A program made the translations under genes and the position numbers. From Klebsiella pneumoniae (GTDB taxonomy: Bacteria > Pseudomonadota > Gammaproteobacteria > Enterobacterales > Enterobacteriaceae), in NCBI RefSeq assembly GCF_000742135.1, contig NZ_KN046818.1, forward strand, positions 1,964,500 through 2,028,499: a stretch of DNA of 64,000 bases, written 5' to 3'. The notes beneath the pieces were generated by a model. The model was not told the origin of the DNA. It saw only the letters and a list, made by a program, of their open reading frames with translations, and did not search any database. Shown here one piece after another: positions 45,692 through 54,747 of the stretch; position 1 is the first letter of the stretch, and each line of letters opens with the position of its first letter.

Positions 45692-46606
45692 TTATTTTAG
45701 CCTTCCGGATGCCTGCTGCGCCAGGGGAGGCTTCATCAGCGCCGTCACCCAGTCGATAAATACCTGTACCCGGGCAGAGAGCTGCCGATTACTTGGATAG
45801 AGCAGGGAGAGCGGCAGCGGCGCAGGACGAAAATCGGCCAGCACTTCCGTTAACGCGCCCGACGCCAGATCGGCCTTAAGACGGGGCAAGGGGGCCTGAT
45901 AGAGGCCAAAGCCAAGCCTTGCCGCTTCGGCGCCGACGTCGGCATCGGAAGTCAGCAACCGACAGGGCAAACTGACCTCGCTCTGACGGCCATCCTGGGT
46001 AAAGCTCAGCGGCAAGGTACGTTGCGTGCGCGATGAAACAAACCCGATCATCACGTGGCCCGTCAGTCCTTCAATCGTATGCGGGGTGCCGTACCGGGCG
46101 AGATAGGTCGGGCTGGCGCAGGTGATCTCCTGCAACCCGGCGAGCGGCCGGCAGATCATCTCGCTGTCGGGGAGATGGCCGCCGCGAATGACGCAGTCGA
46201 CTCCCTCGCGAACCAGATCGACGTCACGCTCGCTTTCGCCGATCTGCAGCGTAATGTCCGGGTAGCGGGCGAGAAACTGCGGCAGTGCGGGCAGCAGCAG
46301 GGTCCGCGCCAGGTTGCCCGCCACGTCTACCCGAATGGTGCCGGAGATGCTCCCCCCGGCGCTGCGGTTGGCCTCCTCAAGGGCCGCCAGAATGGACACG
46401 CAGCGCTGATAATACAGCGAGCCTTCTGCCGTCGGCCGTACGTGCCGGGTGGTGCGCTGCAGCAGCCGCGCCCCGAGACTGACCTCCAACGCTTTAATAG
46501 CCGCGGTCGCTACCGGCCGGGAAAACCCCAGATCCGCGGCGGCGGTACTGAATGAGCCCCGTTCGACGATGCGCACAAACAAGGTCAGAGTATCCAGTTT
46601 ATCCAT
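45692..46606 (-). CDS. LysR-family transcriptional regulator
   Basis: This 304-residue LysR regulator has its winged helix at residues 1-60 (V-E-R-G-S-F-S-T-A-A-A-D-L-G-F, then A-A-I-K-A-L-E). The effector domain has V-D-C-V-I-R-G-G and A-A-R-L-G-F-G-L-Y. It belongs to the branch that usually controls a neighbouring oxidoreductase. It is divergent from the SDR gene with a 108-base gap and is probably its regulator. Confidence 0.88.
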   Translation of the reverse strand: MDKLDTLTLFVRIVERGSFSTAAADLGFSRPVATAAIKALEVSLGARLLQRTTRHVRPTAEGSLYYQRCVSILAALEEANRSAGGSISGTIRVDVAGNLARTLLLPALPQFLARYPDITLQIGESERDVDLVREGVDCVIRGGHLPDSEMICRPLAGLQEITCASPTYLARYGTPHTIEGLTGHVMIGFVSSRTQRTLPLSFTQDGRQSEVSLPCRLLTSDADVGAEAARLGFGLYQAPLPRLKADLASGALTEVLADFRPAPLPLSLLYPSNRQLSARVQVFIDWVTALMKPPLAQQASGRLK

Positions 46607-46714
46607 GACATTGTTCCAGCTGGCAAAACTATCCTGTCGCCCAACGCGGTCTTATCGTCGGCATTCAGGGGCTTATAATCGCTCATGTTTTCAGCAAAGA
46701 GAAAAGGAGAAAAC

Positions 46715-47476
46715 ATGAACAATAGCGCAAAAATCGCCCTGGTGACAGGCGGCAGCCGCGGCCTGGGACGCGCGACCGTCGAAGCGCTGGCACAGCGCGG
46801 CGTAAATGTAGTACTGACCTACAAAACGTGTCTTGCCGAGGCGAACGAGGTGGTTACACGGGTTGAAGCACTGGGCGCCCGGGCGATCGCGTTGCCTTTC
46901 AGCGCCGGCGAAATCGACACCTTTGACGCATTTGTTAGCGCTTTTCAGGGCGCGCTGACGGAGCTGGGCGCCGATAAATTTGATTATCTGGTCAATAATG
47001 CCGGCAACGCCAGCGGCATGGGATTTCTTAACGCCACGGAAGCGGAATTCGATGCGCTGTATCGCATCCATGTGAAGGGCGTTTTCTTCCTCAGCCAAAA
47101 ACTATTGCCGCTGCTGGCCGATGGCGGGCGAATAGTGAATGTCTCGTCCGGCCTCACCCGCATCGTGATGGCGAACCGGGCGCCCTATGCGATCATGAAA
47201 TCCGCGGTGGAAACCCTGACTCGCTATATGGCGTTTGAGCTGGGCAGTCGCGGGATCACGGTGAACTGCGTGGCGCCCGGCGCCATCGCCACCGATTTCA
47301 GCGGCGGGGTGGTGCGGGATAACCCGCAGGTCGCTCAGGCGGTAGCGAACATGACGGCGCTGGGCCGACCTGGCCTGCCAGAGGATATCGGGCCGATGAT
47401 CGCCTCGCTGTTATCCGATGATCATCGCTGGGTGAATGCCCAGCGAATTGAAGTGTCCGGTGGAATGCGCATCTGA
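46715..47476 (+). CDS. Classical SDR-family oxidoreductase
   Basis: This 253-residue short-chain dehydrogenase has the cofactor motif T-G-G-S-R-G-L-G at about residues 11-18, N-N-A-G near 92, and catalytic Ser in N-V-S-S-G with Tyr-x3-Lys in Y-A-I-M-K. All catalytic residues are present, unlike the SDR at 17.1-18.1 kb. The ATG at 46715 follows AAAGGAGAAAAC. It is paired with the divergent LysR gene. Substrate is unknown. Confidence 0.88.
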   Translation: MNNSAKIALVTGGSRGLGRATVEALAQRGVNVVLTYKTCLAEANEVVTRVEALGARAIALPFSAGEIDTFDAFVSAFQGALTELGADKFDYLVNNAGNASGMGFLNATEAEFDALYRIHVKGVFFLSQKLLPLLADGGRIVNVSSGLTRIVMANRAPYAIMKSAVETLTRYMAFELGSRGITVNCVAPGAIATDFSGGVVRDNPQVAQAVANMTALGRPGLPEDIGPMIASLLSDDHRWVNAQRIEVSGGMRI

Positions 47477-47692
47477 GCGAAGAAAACCGGGGCTGTTTTC
47501 ATCCGTAGTCAATCGATATGTCAGTGGATGCCGATATAGCGCGACGCTGTGGAGAGATAAGGAAATAATGATCTGCCGCGTTGCTCGTTAAATATTAGTG
47601 ATTGACCTTATTGCCTGAATGCGCAAGATTATTGTTGAATAAACAGTCAATATGCTAAATATATTTAATGCACGTATGAAAGGATTTAAGAT

Positions 47693-49225
47693 ATGGATTT
47701 TGAAAATGAATTGACCAGTAAGATCCTTGATCCCATTCACGGCACTATTCGTTTGACGACACTCGAGATTGCCTTTATCAATCACCCCCTGTTCCAGCGC
47801 TTACGCAACATTAAACAGAACTCTTTTTTATATAAGGTGTTTCCCTCTGCGGTGCACAGCCGCTTCGAACACTCTCTCGGGGTGCTGCATTTATCAAGTG
47901 AAATACTCAATAATTTACGCCTGAATGCGATACGGTATCAAAAGAAATATGATGATGGCCATGTGTTTGGTCATATCGATCAGATACCAAAACACAACAT
48001 TCAGGAGTTGAGACTCGCTGCCCTGATGCATGACATCGGGCACGGGCCGGTATCCCACCAGTTTGAGAGTTTTATGCCTTGTAAGCACGAATTCTCCGAT
48101 GTTCTCCCCACAGCCTACCATTCAATCATTGATGTATTAAGCAAGCCAGAACAGAAAGTTGAACATGAACAGCTTTCGCTGTTGTTCAGCCTGATGATTT
48201 ATCATGATCTGAGAAAACAAGGTAAGATTGATGACGAAATAAATATCGAAAATGTGTTAAAAATCATCGAAAAAAGATACGGTGACCAACAGATCATTGA
48301 GGAAATTAATGGAAAGGCAACAGATATCCTGCCGTTAATGACCTCGATCATCTCTTCCTGTCCGATCGATGCCGACCGGATGGATTACTTGCTCAGAGAT
48401 GGCTATTTCTCCGGCGTCAAGTGTGGCATCTACGATTACAATCGCTTGTTTATGTCAATTGTCCCGGTCGAGGAACAGGGAAAATTGTACCTTGCTTACA
48501 AAGAGAGTGGGATTGATTCGATCGCTGAGTTTATTGGGGCGCGCTCCAGCCTTTTTTCGCAGGTATATTACCATAAAACAAACCGCGCCTTTGCGACGAT
48601 GTTGAGCACATTATGTGAGATTATGCAAAGCAAGGATCCACAAAATGTCATTATCGCTGACGTTACCGACCGTATCGTTGACCATAGCGATGAAAGCTTC
48701 ATCGACGCGCTGAAGGATTTTTATTTGGCGTGCAGTGATGATTATTTTTTGAATGACAAGGTTGGTGAATGGATAGATATCAGCGATACCGAGGCGGTTA
48801 ATAAAAAAATACTTGATGATATTATTAACCGACACCCATGGTCGAAGGTCTATGAGGCCAAACACTCTGTGTATAAAGCTAACATCGCTGACAAGGAAAA
48901 TAAGGCGTGGAAGAGTCAACTCACCGGGTTATTGACTTCTGTATTACAGCCTCATTTCAAACCACATGAATTTGCCGTTGATATTGTCTCTGACTGCGCC
49001 TTTAAAGACCTGGATAAAACCGAAGTTAAGCTTTTGGTGAAAGATCTTAAGAACCGCTACGAAATAAAACCGTTAATTGAATGTGGTGATAAGTTAAATC
49101 AGTATCAAATCATCAAATATTGCATTCGGGTATTTGTTGACCGCGATATCAAAGAACGCGTAACTCCTGAAATAATCTATAAAATCAATGAAATAGTGGT
49201 CAAGCAGATCGCATTGCTGAATTGA
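47693..49225 (+). CDS. SAMHD1-like HD-domain phosphohydrolase
   Basis: This 510-residue HD protein has the SAMHD1/dGTPase-type motif order: H-S-R-F-E-H-S-L-G-V at residues 55-64, H-D-I-G-H-G-P near 113-119 with the metal His-Asp pair, H-E-Q-L-S near 158-162, and D-A-D-R-M-D-Y near 226-232. All metal ligands look intact, so hydrolysis of dNTPs or other nucleotides is plausible but unproven. No transmembrane segment is seen. DNA is AT-rich relative to neighbours. The gene stands alone, with an AT-rich 216-base upstream gap and its own terminator. Confidence 0.8.
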   Translation: MDFENELTSKILDPIHGTIRLTTLEIAFINHPLFQRLRNIKQNSFLYKVFPSAVHSRFEHSLGVLHLSSEILNNLRLNAIRYQKKYDDGHVFGHIDQIPKHNIQELRLAALMHDIGHGPVSHQFESFMPCKHEFSDVLPTAYHSIIDVLSKPEQKVEHEQLSLLFSLMIYHDLRKQGKIDDEINIENVLKIIEKRYGDQQIIEEINGKATDILPLMTSIISSCPIDADRMDYLLRDGYFSGVKCGIYDYNRLFMSIVPVEEQGKLYLAYKESGIDSIAEFIGARSSLFSQVYYHKTNRAFATMLSTLCEIMQSKDPQNVIIADVTDRIVDHSDESFIDALKDFYLACSDDYFLNDKVGEWIDISDTEAVNKKILDDIINRHPWSKVYEAKHSVYKANIADKENKAWKSQLTGLLTSVLQPHFKPHEFAVDIVSDCAFKDLDKTEVKLLVKDLKNRYEIKPLIECGDKLNQYQIIKYCIRVFVDRDIKERVTPEIIYKINEIVVKQIALLN

Positions 49226-49253
49226 TGATGCCCGTCAGGGCAGCGATAAATCT

Positions 49254-49285
49254 TTCAGGGGCTGGTTTTTTAACCGGCCCCTGAA
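49254..49285. terminator. Strong hairpin after the HD gene
   Basis: A 14-bp stem with one wobble pair (TTCAGGGGCTGGTT with AACCGGCCCCTGAA) and a T4 loop lies between the convergent HD and DJ-1 genes. It probably terminates the HD transcript. Confidence 0.7.
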
Positions 49286-49423
49286 GATAAGCGGTAAATC
49301 GTGGCGCATCCCCGCCATCGGCATAACATACAACAGCGCGTTTACCCGAGACTAAACACCGCGCTGAGGCATAGATTCCCGCAGGGGAGCGGGTGGCTCA
49401 ACAAAAACACCGGCTCAGTATGG

Positions 49424-49990
49424 TTATTCCGCCAGCAGGGCGGCGAATTTCGCCAGCCACTGTGGATGAGCAGGCCAGGCGGGGGCGGTAACCAGGTTAC
49501 CGTCCACATGCGCCTGGTCGATACCAATATCCGCATAGTGCCCACCGCTCAGGCGCACTTCCGGAGCGCAGGCGGGATAGGCGCTGCAGGTCCGTCCCTG
49601 CAGAATACCGGCGGCGGCCAGCAGCTGCGGGCCGTGGCAGACGGCGGCGATAGGTTTACGCGCGGCGTCGAATGCCTGTACCAGTTTAATAACCTCCTCG
49701 TTCAGGCGCAGATACTCCGGCGCCCGGCCGCCGGGGATCACTAGCGCATCGTAGTTCTCGGCCTTTACTGCGGCGAAGTCAGCGTTCAGCGTGAAGCGAT
49801 GGCCCGGCTTTTCGCTATAAGTCTGGGCGCCGTCAAAGTCATGGATTGCGGTCATGACATAGTCGCCAGCGGCTTTATCCGGGCAGACGGCATCGACCTG
49901 GTGGCCAATCATCTGCAGCGCCTGAAAAGGAACCATCGTTTCGTAATCTTCGGCATAATCGCCGACCAGCATTAGGATTTTCTTGCTCAT
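49424..49990 (-). CDS. DJ-1/PfpI-family protein
   Basis: This 188-residue protein of the DJ-1/PfpI superfamily (protease-like, chaperone or deglycase activities reported for members) has the nucleophile elbow A-V-C-H-G with Cys 118 and His 119. An early acidic residue lies in D-Y-A-E-D-Y-E. It is longer than YajL but similar to PfpI-type enzymes. It is monocistronic on the minus strand, next to the T6SS locus. Confidence 0.87.
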   Translation of the reverse strand: MSKKILMLVGDYAEDYETMVPFQALQMIGHQVDAVCPDKAAGDYVMTAIHDFDGAQTYSEKPGHRFTLNADFAAVKAENYDALVIPGGRAPEYLRLNEEVIKLVQAFDAARKPIAAVCHGPQLLAAAGILQGRTCSAYPACAPEVRLSGGHYADIGIDQAHVDGNLVTAPAWPAHPQWLAKFAALLAE

Positions 49991-50629
49991 CTTTGTGTCT
50001 CGTTGTGGGCGAAAGGTGTCTTAGATATAGCCTGGCGACTTGCAGAATGCGAACCGTTCAGGATGCCGACGACGGTGTCGTGTGCGTCTTGTAACCGGGC
50101 TCATGTTTTTTTGCTAACGACAACTTTGTTCGACATCGCGCTGTGGCTCGTTATCCGCAAAAAATCGGTTTGTGGGGAGTAAGGGGAGCAGAAGATATTG
50201 TTACCGTTTAGATTTCGCGCCAGCACTATTAAGCGTCCGCCGCGAAGGGGCAATCGGATGGAAGCCAGATATTTTCCCTCTGAGTAATTGATTGCGTTGT
50301 TACGCTAAATTTGCATAATGAGCGAATTATATTGCCCCGGTCGTCTCTATGGTTTCCTTTATTCATCCGCTTAATGTTTTAGCCCGCCTTATAGTATCCA
50401 TTGCAAACATTCCTTTGGTGCATTATTTATTGAATTTATCATTGACTGTTGTTACACATTTTAAATGTTGATATTCATGGTGCTTTTATTTTCATGGTGA
50501 AAGGGGGTGTTTATGAATAAATATAATTATTAGGTGGTTAAGTTGATCGGTAATCCATTTTTGCTTTATCATCGTCACGTTTCACATCAATATATCTTCA
50601 ATAATTATTCCTTAAGGAAAGGAACTGCT
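49991..50629. other. 639-base promoter region of the T6SS locus
   Basis: This is an AT-rich gap between the DJ-1 and tssB starts. TTGCAA (50401) and TATTTA (50424), 17 bases apart, are a weak sigma-70-like pair. A very short leader frame with a strong ribosome site lies at 50513. The AT-rich composition suits H-NS silencing, as is known for other T6SS loci. No transposon or repeat is seen. Confidence 0.5.
50513..50533 (+). CDS. Possible 6-codon leader peptide before tssB
   Basis: AAGGGGGT is followed 5 bases later by ATG AAT AAA TAT AAT TAT TAG, encoding M-N-K-Y-N-Y. It is about 100 bases upstream of tssB. The ribosome site is stronger than that of most genes here. A regulatory role is conjecture. 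Confidence 0.3.
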   Translation: MNKYNY

Positions 50630-51121
50630 ATGGCTGATACGTTCCAGAATGAAATCCCCAGGGCGCGCATTAATCTCAAATTATCTCTTCATACCGGCGG
50701 CGCGCAAAAGAAGGTCGAACTGCCGCTCAAACTGCTTACCATTGGCGATTTTAGTCATGGTAAGGAAAACCGGCCTTTATCGGAAAGAGAAAAAATCAAC
50801 GTCAATAAAAATAATTTTAACAGCGTACTTTCGGAATTTAGCCCGGAAGTTAACCTCTCGGTGCCGAATACGCTGGCCGGCAATGGCGAAGAGGAGAACG
50901 TCAGACTGCGTTTTACCGACATCAAAGATTTTGAACCGGAGCAGGTTGCCCGGCAAATTCCGCAACTCCGCGCCATGCTGGCGATGCGTAATTTATTACG
51001 CGATCTCAAATCCAATCTGCTCGATAACGCCACTTTCAGAAAGGAGCTTGAGGCAATCCTGAAAGATCCGGCGCTGTCCCAGGAATTACGCGACGAAATG
51101 AGTGCGCTTGCCGCGAAATAA
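50630..51121 (+). CDS. tssB: T6SS contractile sheath small subunit TssB
   Basis: This 163-residue VipA-type subunit forms, with TssC, the cytoplasmic contractile sheath. Family hallmarks are the start M-A-D-T-F-Q-N-E-I-P-R-A-R-I-N, then the E-L-P-L-K-L-L-T-I-G-D-F strand. The ATG at 50630 follows TTAAGGAAAGGAACTGCT; an in-frame upstream extension to 50534 is rejected as untypical. It is the first gene of the T6SS operon; tssC follows after 42 bases. Confidence 0.94.
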   Translation: MADTFQNEIPRARINLKLSLHTGGAQKKVELPLKLLTIGDFSHGKENRPLSEREKINVNKNNFNSVLSEFSPEVNLSVPNTLAGNGEEENVRLRFTDIKDFEPEQVARQIPQLRAMLAMRNLLRDLKSNLLDNATFRKELEAILKDPALSQELRDEMSALAAK

Positions 51122-51163
51122 GTGCGGGGCAAGTCTGTTAATGGATTAACCGGGAAAATGCTA

Positions 51164-52708
51164 ATGTCTGTTACCACAGAAAACGCCCCTGTTCAGGGGC
51201 AAACCACGCTGCAGGAAAACAGGGCGGGCGAGGGCGTTTACGCCTCGCTGTTTGAAAAAATTAATCTCACCCCGGCGTCTCGCCTCGGGGATATCAACGA
51301 CTTTCTGGACGATGCCGCGCTCTCCGAGGCGCCGGCGGCGGAACGTCTCACCGCGGCGATGCAGGTGTTTATGGAACGCATCCGTCAGTCCGGCCAGCGG
51401 GTGGAAAAGCTCGACAAAACGCTGATCGACCACCATATCGCCGAGCTGGATTTCCAGATAAGCCGTCAGCTGGACGCGGTGATGCACCATCAGGAGTTTC
51501 AGCAGGTCGAATCCCTGTGGCGCGGCCTCAAACAGCTGGTGGACAACACCGACTATCGGCAGAACGTCAAAACGGAGATCCTCGACGTCGCCAAAGACGA
51601 TCTGCGCCAGGACTTTGAGGACGCGCCGGAGCTTATCCAGAGCGGCCTGTACTGGCACACCTATACCGCGGAGTATGACACTCCCGGCGGCGAGCCAATC
51701 GGCTCGGTGATCTCGGCCTATGAGTTCGACGCCAGCCCGCAGGATGTGGCGCTGCTGCGCAATATCTCCCGGGTTTCTGCGGCCGCCCATATGCCGTTTA
51801 TCGGCGCCGTCGGCCCGGCCTTCTTCCTGAAAGAGACCATGGAAGAGGTGGCTGCTATTAAGGATATCGGCAACTACTTCGATCGCGCGGAATATATTCG
51901 CTGGAAATCATTTCGTGAAACCGACGATGCCCGCTACATCGGCCTGGTGATGCCGCGCGTGCTGGGTCGTCTGCCGTACGGCCCGGACACCGTGCCGGTG
52001 CGCAGCTTCAACTATGTCGAGCAGGTGAAGGGCCCGGATCACGAAAAATATCTCTGGACCAGCGCGGCGTTCTCCTTCGCATCCAATATGGTGAAGAGCT
52101 TTGTTAACAACGGCTGGTGCGTGCAAATTCGCGGTCCGCAGGCCGGCGGCGCGGTGAAAGATCTGCCCATCCACCTGTACGATCTGGGCACCGGCAACCA
52201 GGTGAAGATCCCTTCCGAGGTGATGATCCCGGAGACGCGGGAGTTTGAGTTCGCCAGCCTGGGCTTTATCCCGCTGTCGTACTACAAAAATCGCGATTAC
52301 GCCTGCTTCTTCTCGGCCAACTCCGCGCAGAAACCGGCGCTGTACGATACCGCCGACGCCACCGCCAACAGCCGTATCAACGCGCGTCTGCCTTACATCT
52401 TCCTGCTGTCGCGCATCGCGCACTACCTGAAGATGATCCAGCGCGAGAATATCGGCACCACCAAGGACCGGCGTCTGCTGGAGCTGGAGCTGAACACCTG
52501 GGTGCGGAGCCTGGTGACCGAAATGACCGACCCCGGCGACGAGCTGCAGGCCTCCCATCCGCTGCGCGATGCCAGCGTGGTGGTGGAAGATATCGAGGAT
52601 AACCCGGGCTTCTTCCGCGTGAAGCTGTACGCGGTGCCGCACTTCCAGGTCGAGGGGATGGACGTCAATCTGTCGCTGGTTAGCCAGATGCCAAAGGCGA
52701 AGGCGTAG
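51164..52708 (+). CDS. tssC: T6SS contractile sheath large subunit TssC
   Basis: This 514-residue VipB-type sheath subunit has the typical W-R-G-L-K-Q-L-V near residue 115 and A-A-A-H-M-P-F-I-G near 205. The late C-terminal strands interlock sheath subunits. ATG at 51164 is spaced about 8 bases from GGGA; ATG at 51158 is too close. The sequence runs without interruption. Confidence 0.95.
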   Translation: MSVTTENAPVQGQTTLQENRAGEGVYASLFEKINLTPASRLGDINDFLDDAALSEAPAAERLTAAMQVFMERIRQSGQRVEKLDKTLIDHHIAELDFQISRQLDAVMHHQEFQQVESLWRGLKQLVDNTDYRQNVKTEILDVAKDDLRQDFEDAPELIQSGLYWHTYTAEYDTPGGEPIGSVISAYEFDASPQDVALLRNISRVSAAAHMPFIGAVGPAFFLKETMEEVAAIKDIGNYFDRAEYIRWKSFRETDDARYIGLVMPRVLGRLPYGPDTVPVRSFNYVEQVKGPDHEKYLWTSAAFSFASNMVKSFVNNGWCVQIRGPQAGGAVKDLPIHLYDLGTGNQVKIPSEVMIPETREFEFASLGFIPLSYYKNRDYACFFSANSAQKPALYDTADATANSRINARLPYIFLLSRIAHYLKMIQRENIGTTKDRRLLELELNTWVRSLVTEMTDPGDELQASHPLRDASVVVEDIEDNPGFFRVKLYAVPHFQVEGMDVNLSLVSQMPKAKA

Positions 52709-52717
52709 GTTCGGACG

Positions 52718-54061
52718 ATGATGAAAACGGAACGTCCGTTGTGGGGCCGGGGCATTATGGTGTCGCCTCAGCATTTTCAACAGCAGGCTGCGTATGCAGC
52801 CTGGACTGCGGAAGTGATTGCCCGGATGGGTCTTAACCACCCCTGGGGAGTGGTTGAGGCGACCTTCGAACCAGAGATGCTCAAACTGGGCCGCCTGCAG
52901 GCTCACAGGCTGCAGGTCCGGTTCCAGGATGGCACGATGATTGATACGGACAATGCCGATGCGCTGCCGTCCGCGCTGTCGCTGGACGGCGCGTCCGGCG
53001 AGGCGGTGATCGTGCTGGCGCTGCCCCTGATGCAGGCGAATGGCGGCAACTGTCTGAAGCCGGAGGAGGTGGCCGAAAGGCCGGCGCGCTTCCGCCAGCG
53101 CTGGCGCGATGTCCGTAACCAGTTTGGGGATGATACCCGGCAGATTGCCGTCATACAGCCGGAGCTGATCCTCCGCTTCGCCCACCAGGACAACAGCGAT
53201 TACCTGACCTGTCCGCTCGTTCGCCTGCAGCGGGACTCGCAGGGGGCCTGGCTTATCGACGAGACGTTTCTCCCGCCGCTGCTGCAGATCCAGGGCAGCC
53301 GCTGGCTGGCGACGCAGCTTGAACAGCTGCTCATCCAGCTCCGGGCTCGTCTGACGCGCCTGATGGCCATGCGTCGCGAAAGCAATGAACGGATGGCTGA
53401 TTTTGCCGTAGCCGATGTCTCTCTGTTCTGGTTGCTGAATGCGCTGAACAGCGCCGAGCCGGTGCTGGGGTACTTTCTGCGTTACCGGCAAAGCCCGCCG
53501 GAACGCCTCTACCCGGAGCTGGCGCGCCTGGCTGGTAGCCTGCTGACCTTTTCGCTCACCCATCAGGCGAATGCCGTCCCGATCTATCAGCATGACCAGC
53601 TGAACGCGGTTTTTCCGCCGCTGTTTGATTTACTGAGCGACCTGCTGGAGGCGAGCCTGCCATCGCGGGTGGTGGCGATTGCGCTGGAGCATGATGTCCG
53701 GCTGCACTTCTGGCAGGCGCGTCTGCACGATGCCCGGCTGCGGGAAGGGGCTGATTACTACCTGTCGGTTCGTTCGTCGGTACCGGTCGCCCAACTGCAG
53801 GAGCAGTTTCCGCGCCAGTGCAAAGTGGGCAGTCCGGATCATGTCAAAGCCATCGTCAACTCCTCGCGGACAGGGGTGCCCCTCACGCCATTGCGTCATG
53901 TGCCGGCGGCGATCCCGCTGCGTCTGGAAAATCAGTATTTCTGCCTCGATGTGTCCCACCCTCTGGCAACGGAAATGCTGCAGAGCGGCACCTGTATGTT
54001 TTACGTCCCGGGGATGCTCGGTGAGCCTGAACTTGAACTTTTTGCGGTACTACGAACGTGA
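52718..54061 (+). CDS. tssK: T6SS baseplate subunit TssK
   Basis: This 447-residue TssK connects the baseplate to the membrane complex. Typical features are the N-terminal W-G-R-G-I-M-V-S-P-Q-H-F-Q-Q-Q and the C-terminal P-R-Q-C-K-V-G-S-P-D/H region. It overlaps tssL by 4 bases. Sequence appears intact. Confidence 0.94.
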   Translation: MMKTERPLWGRGIMVSPQHFQQQAAYAAWTAEVIARMGLNHPWGVVEATFEPEMLKLGRLQAHRLQVRFQDGTMIDTDNADALPSALSLDGASGEAVIVLALPLMQANGGNCLKPEEVAERPARFRQRWRDVRNQFGDDTRQIAVIQPELILRFAHQDNSDYLTCPLVRLQRDSQGAWLIDETFLPPLLQIQGSRWLATQLEQLLIQLRARLTRLMAMRRESNERMADFAVADVSLFWLLNALNSAEPVLGYFLRYRQSPPERLYPELARLAGSLLTFSLTHQANAVPIYQHDQLNAVFPPLFDLLSDLLEASLPSRVVAIALEHDVRLHFWQARLHDARLREGADYYLSVRSSVPVAQLQEQFPRQCKVGSPDHVKAIVNSSRTGVPLTPLRHVPAAIPLRLENQYFCLDVSHPLATEMLQSGTCMFYVPGMLGEPELELFAVLRT

Positions 54062-54747
54062 ATGAGCCTAAACGCGGCAACGCCGCGTCCATTGATATTG
54101 ATGCGCTGCTGCAGAACACCTGGCTGCAGGTTATCAGCCTGCGCCACGGCCCGCAATTCCGCGATGAGGAAGGTTACACGCTATGGCAGCGCTGTATTGC
54201 TGATGTCGAGCGCGTGCAACATGAGCTGAAGGCGAGCGGGCTTGATGACGCCAGCTGTCAGCATATTCTCACCGCCCAGTGCGCGCTGCTCGATGAAGCC
54301 GTGAAAGGGCGCGGCGTGGAGGATGAGGCCTGCCTGCAGTGGTATGACATTCCGCTGCAGGGGCACTTCCTCGGCACCATGGACGCCGGCGACACCCTGT
54401 GCGAGCGGATGCGTGATGTGTTGCGTGAACCGGCGCCCAACCTGGCCGTGGTCACCTGTTTTCAGCGGGTGATGCTGCTGGGTTTTATTGGCAGCTTTCG
54501 CTCCCTCCACGACCCCGAGCGCCTGAAGCTGGTCAACGCGCTCGGTGAGCGTGTTCCTCCTTTTCAGTGCCCGGCTACCGCTCCCGTACTGGTAGAGAGT
54601 CGCGCCGGTCTGGGGATAAGCGGCTGGCTGGCCCCATGGCCGGTACGTATTGGCCTGAGCGTGGTGGTGGTACTCGCCCTGTGGTGGGGACTCAACCACT
54701 GGCTCGATCACCTGCTGCTGACCTTGTTACCGGGGGAGGTGAAATGA
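54058..54747 (+). CDS. tssL: T6SS membrane protein TssL (DotU type)
   Basis: This 229-residue DotU/TssL protein has a cytoplasmic N-terminal hook domain and a single C-terminal membrane helix at about residues 199-222 (V-V-V-V-L-A-L-W-W-G-L). The motif D-E-A-V-K-G-R is typical. The GTG start at 54058 overlaps the tssK stop. It lacks the OmpA domain that some TssL proteins carry; that function is in the next gene. Confidence 0.92.
   Translation: MNEPKRGNAASIDIDALLQNTWLQVISLRHGPQFRDEEGYTLWQRCIADVERVQHELKASGLDDASCQHILTAQCALLDEAVKGRGVEDEACLQWYDIPLQGHFLGTMDAGDTLCERMRDVLREPAPNLAVVTCFQRVMLLGFIGSFRSLHDPERLKLVNALGERVPPFQCPATAPVLVESRAGLGISGWLAPWPVRIGLSVVVVLALWWGLNHWLDHLLLTLLPGEVK

Noticed and set aside
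50534..50629. In-frame N-terminal extension of TssB from a GTG
   Set aside because: The ATG at 50630 has a strong ribosome site and gives the usual TssB N-terminus.
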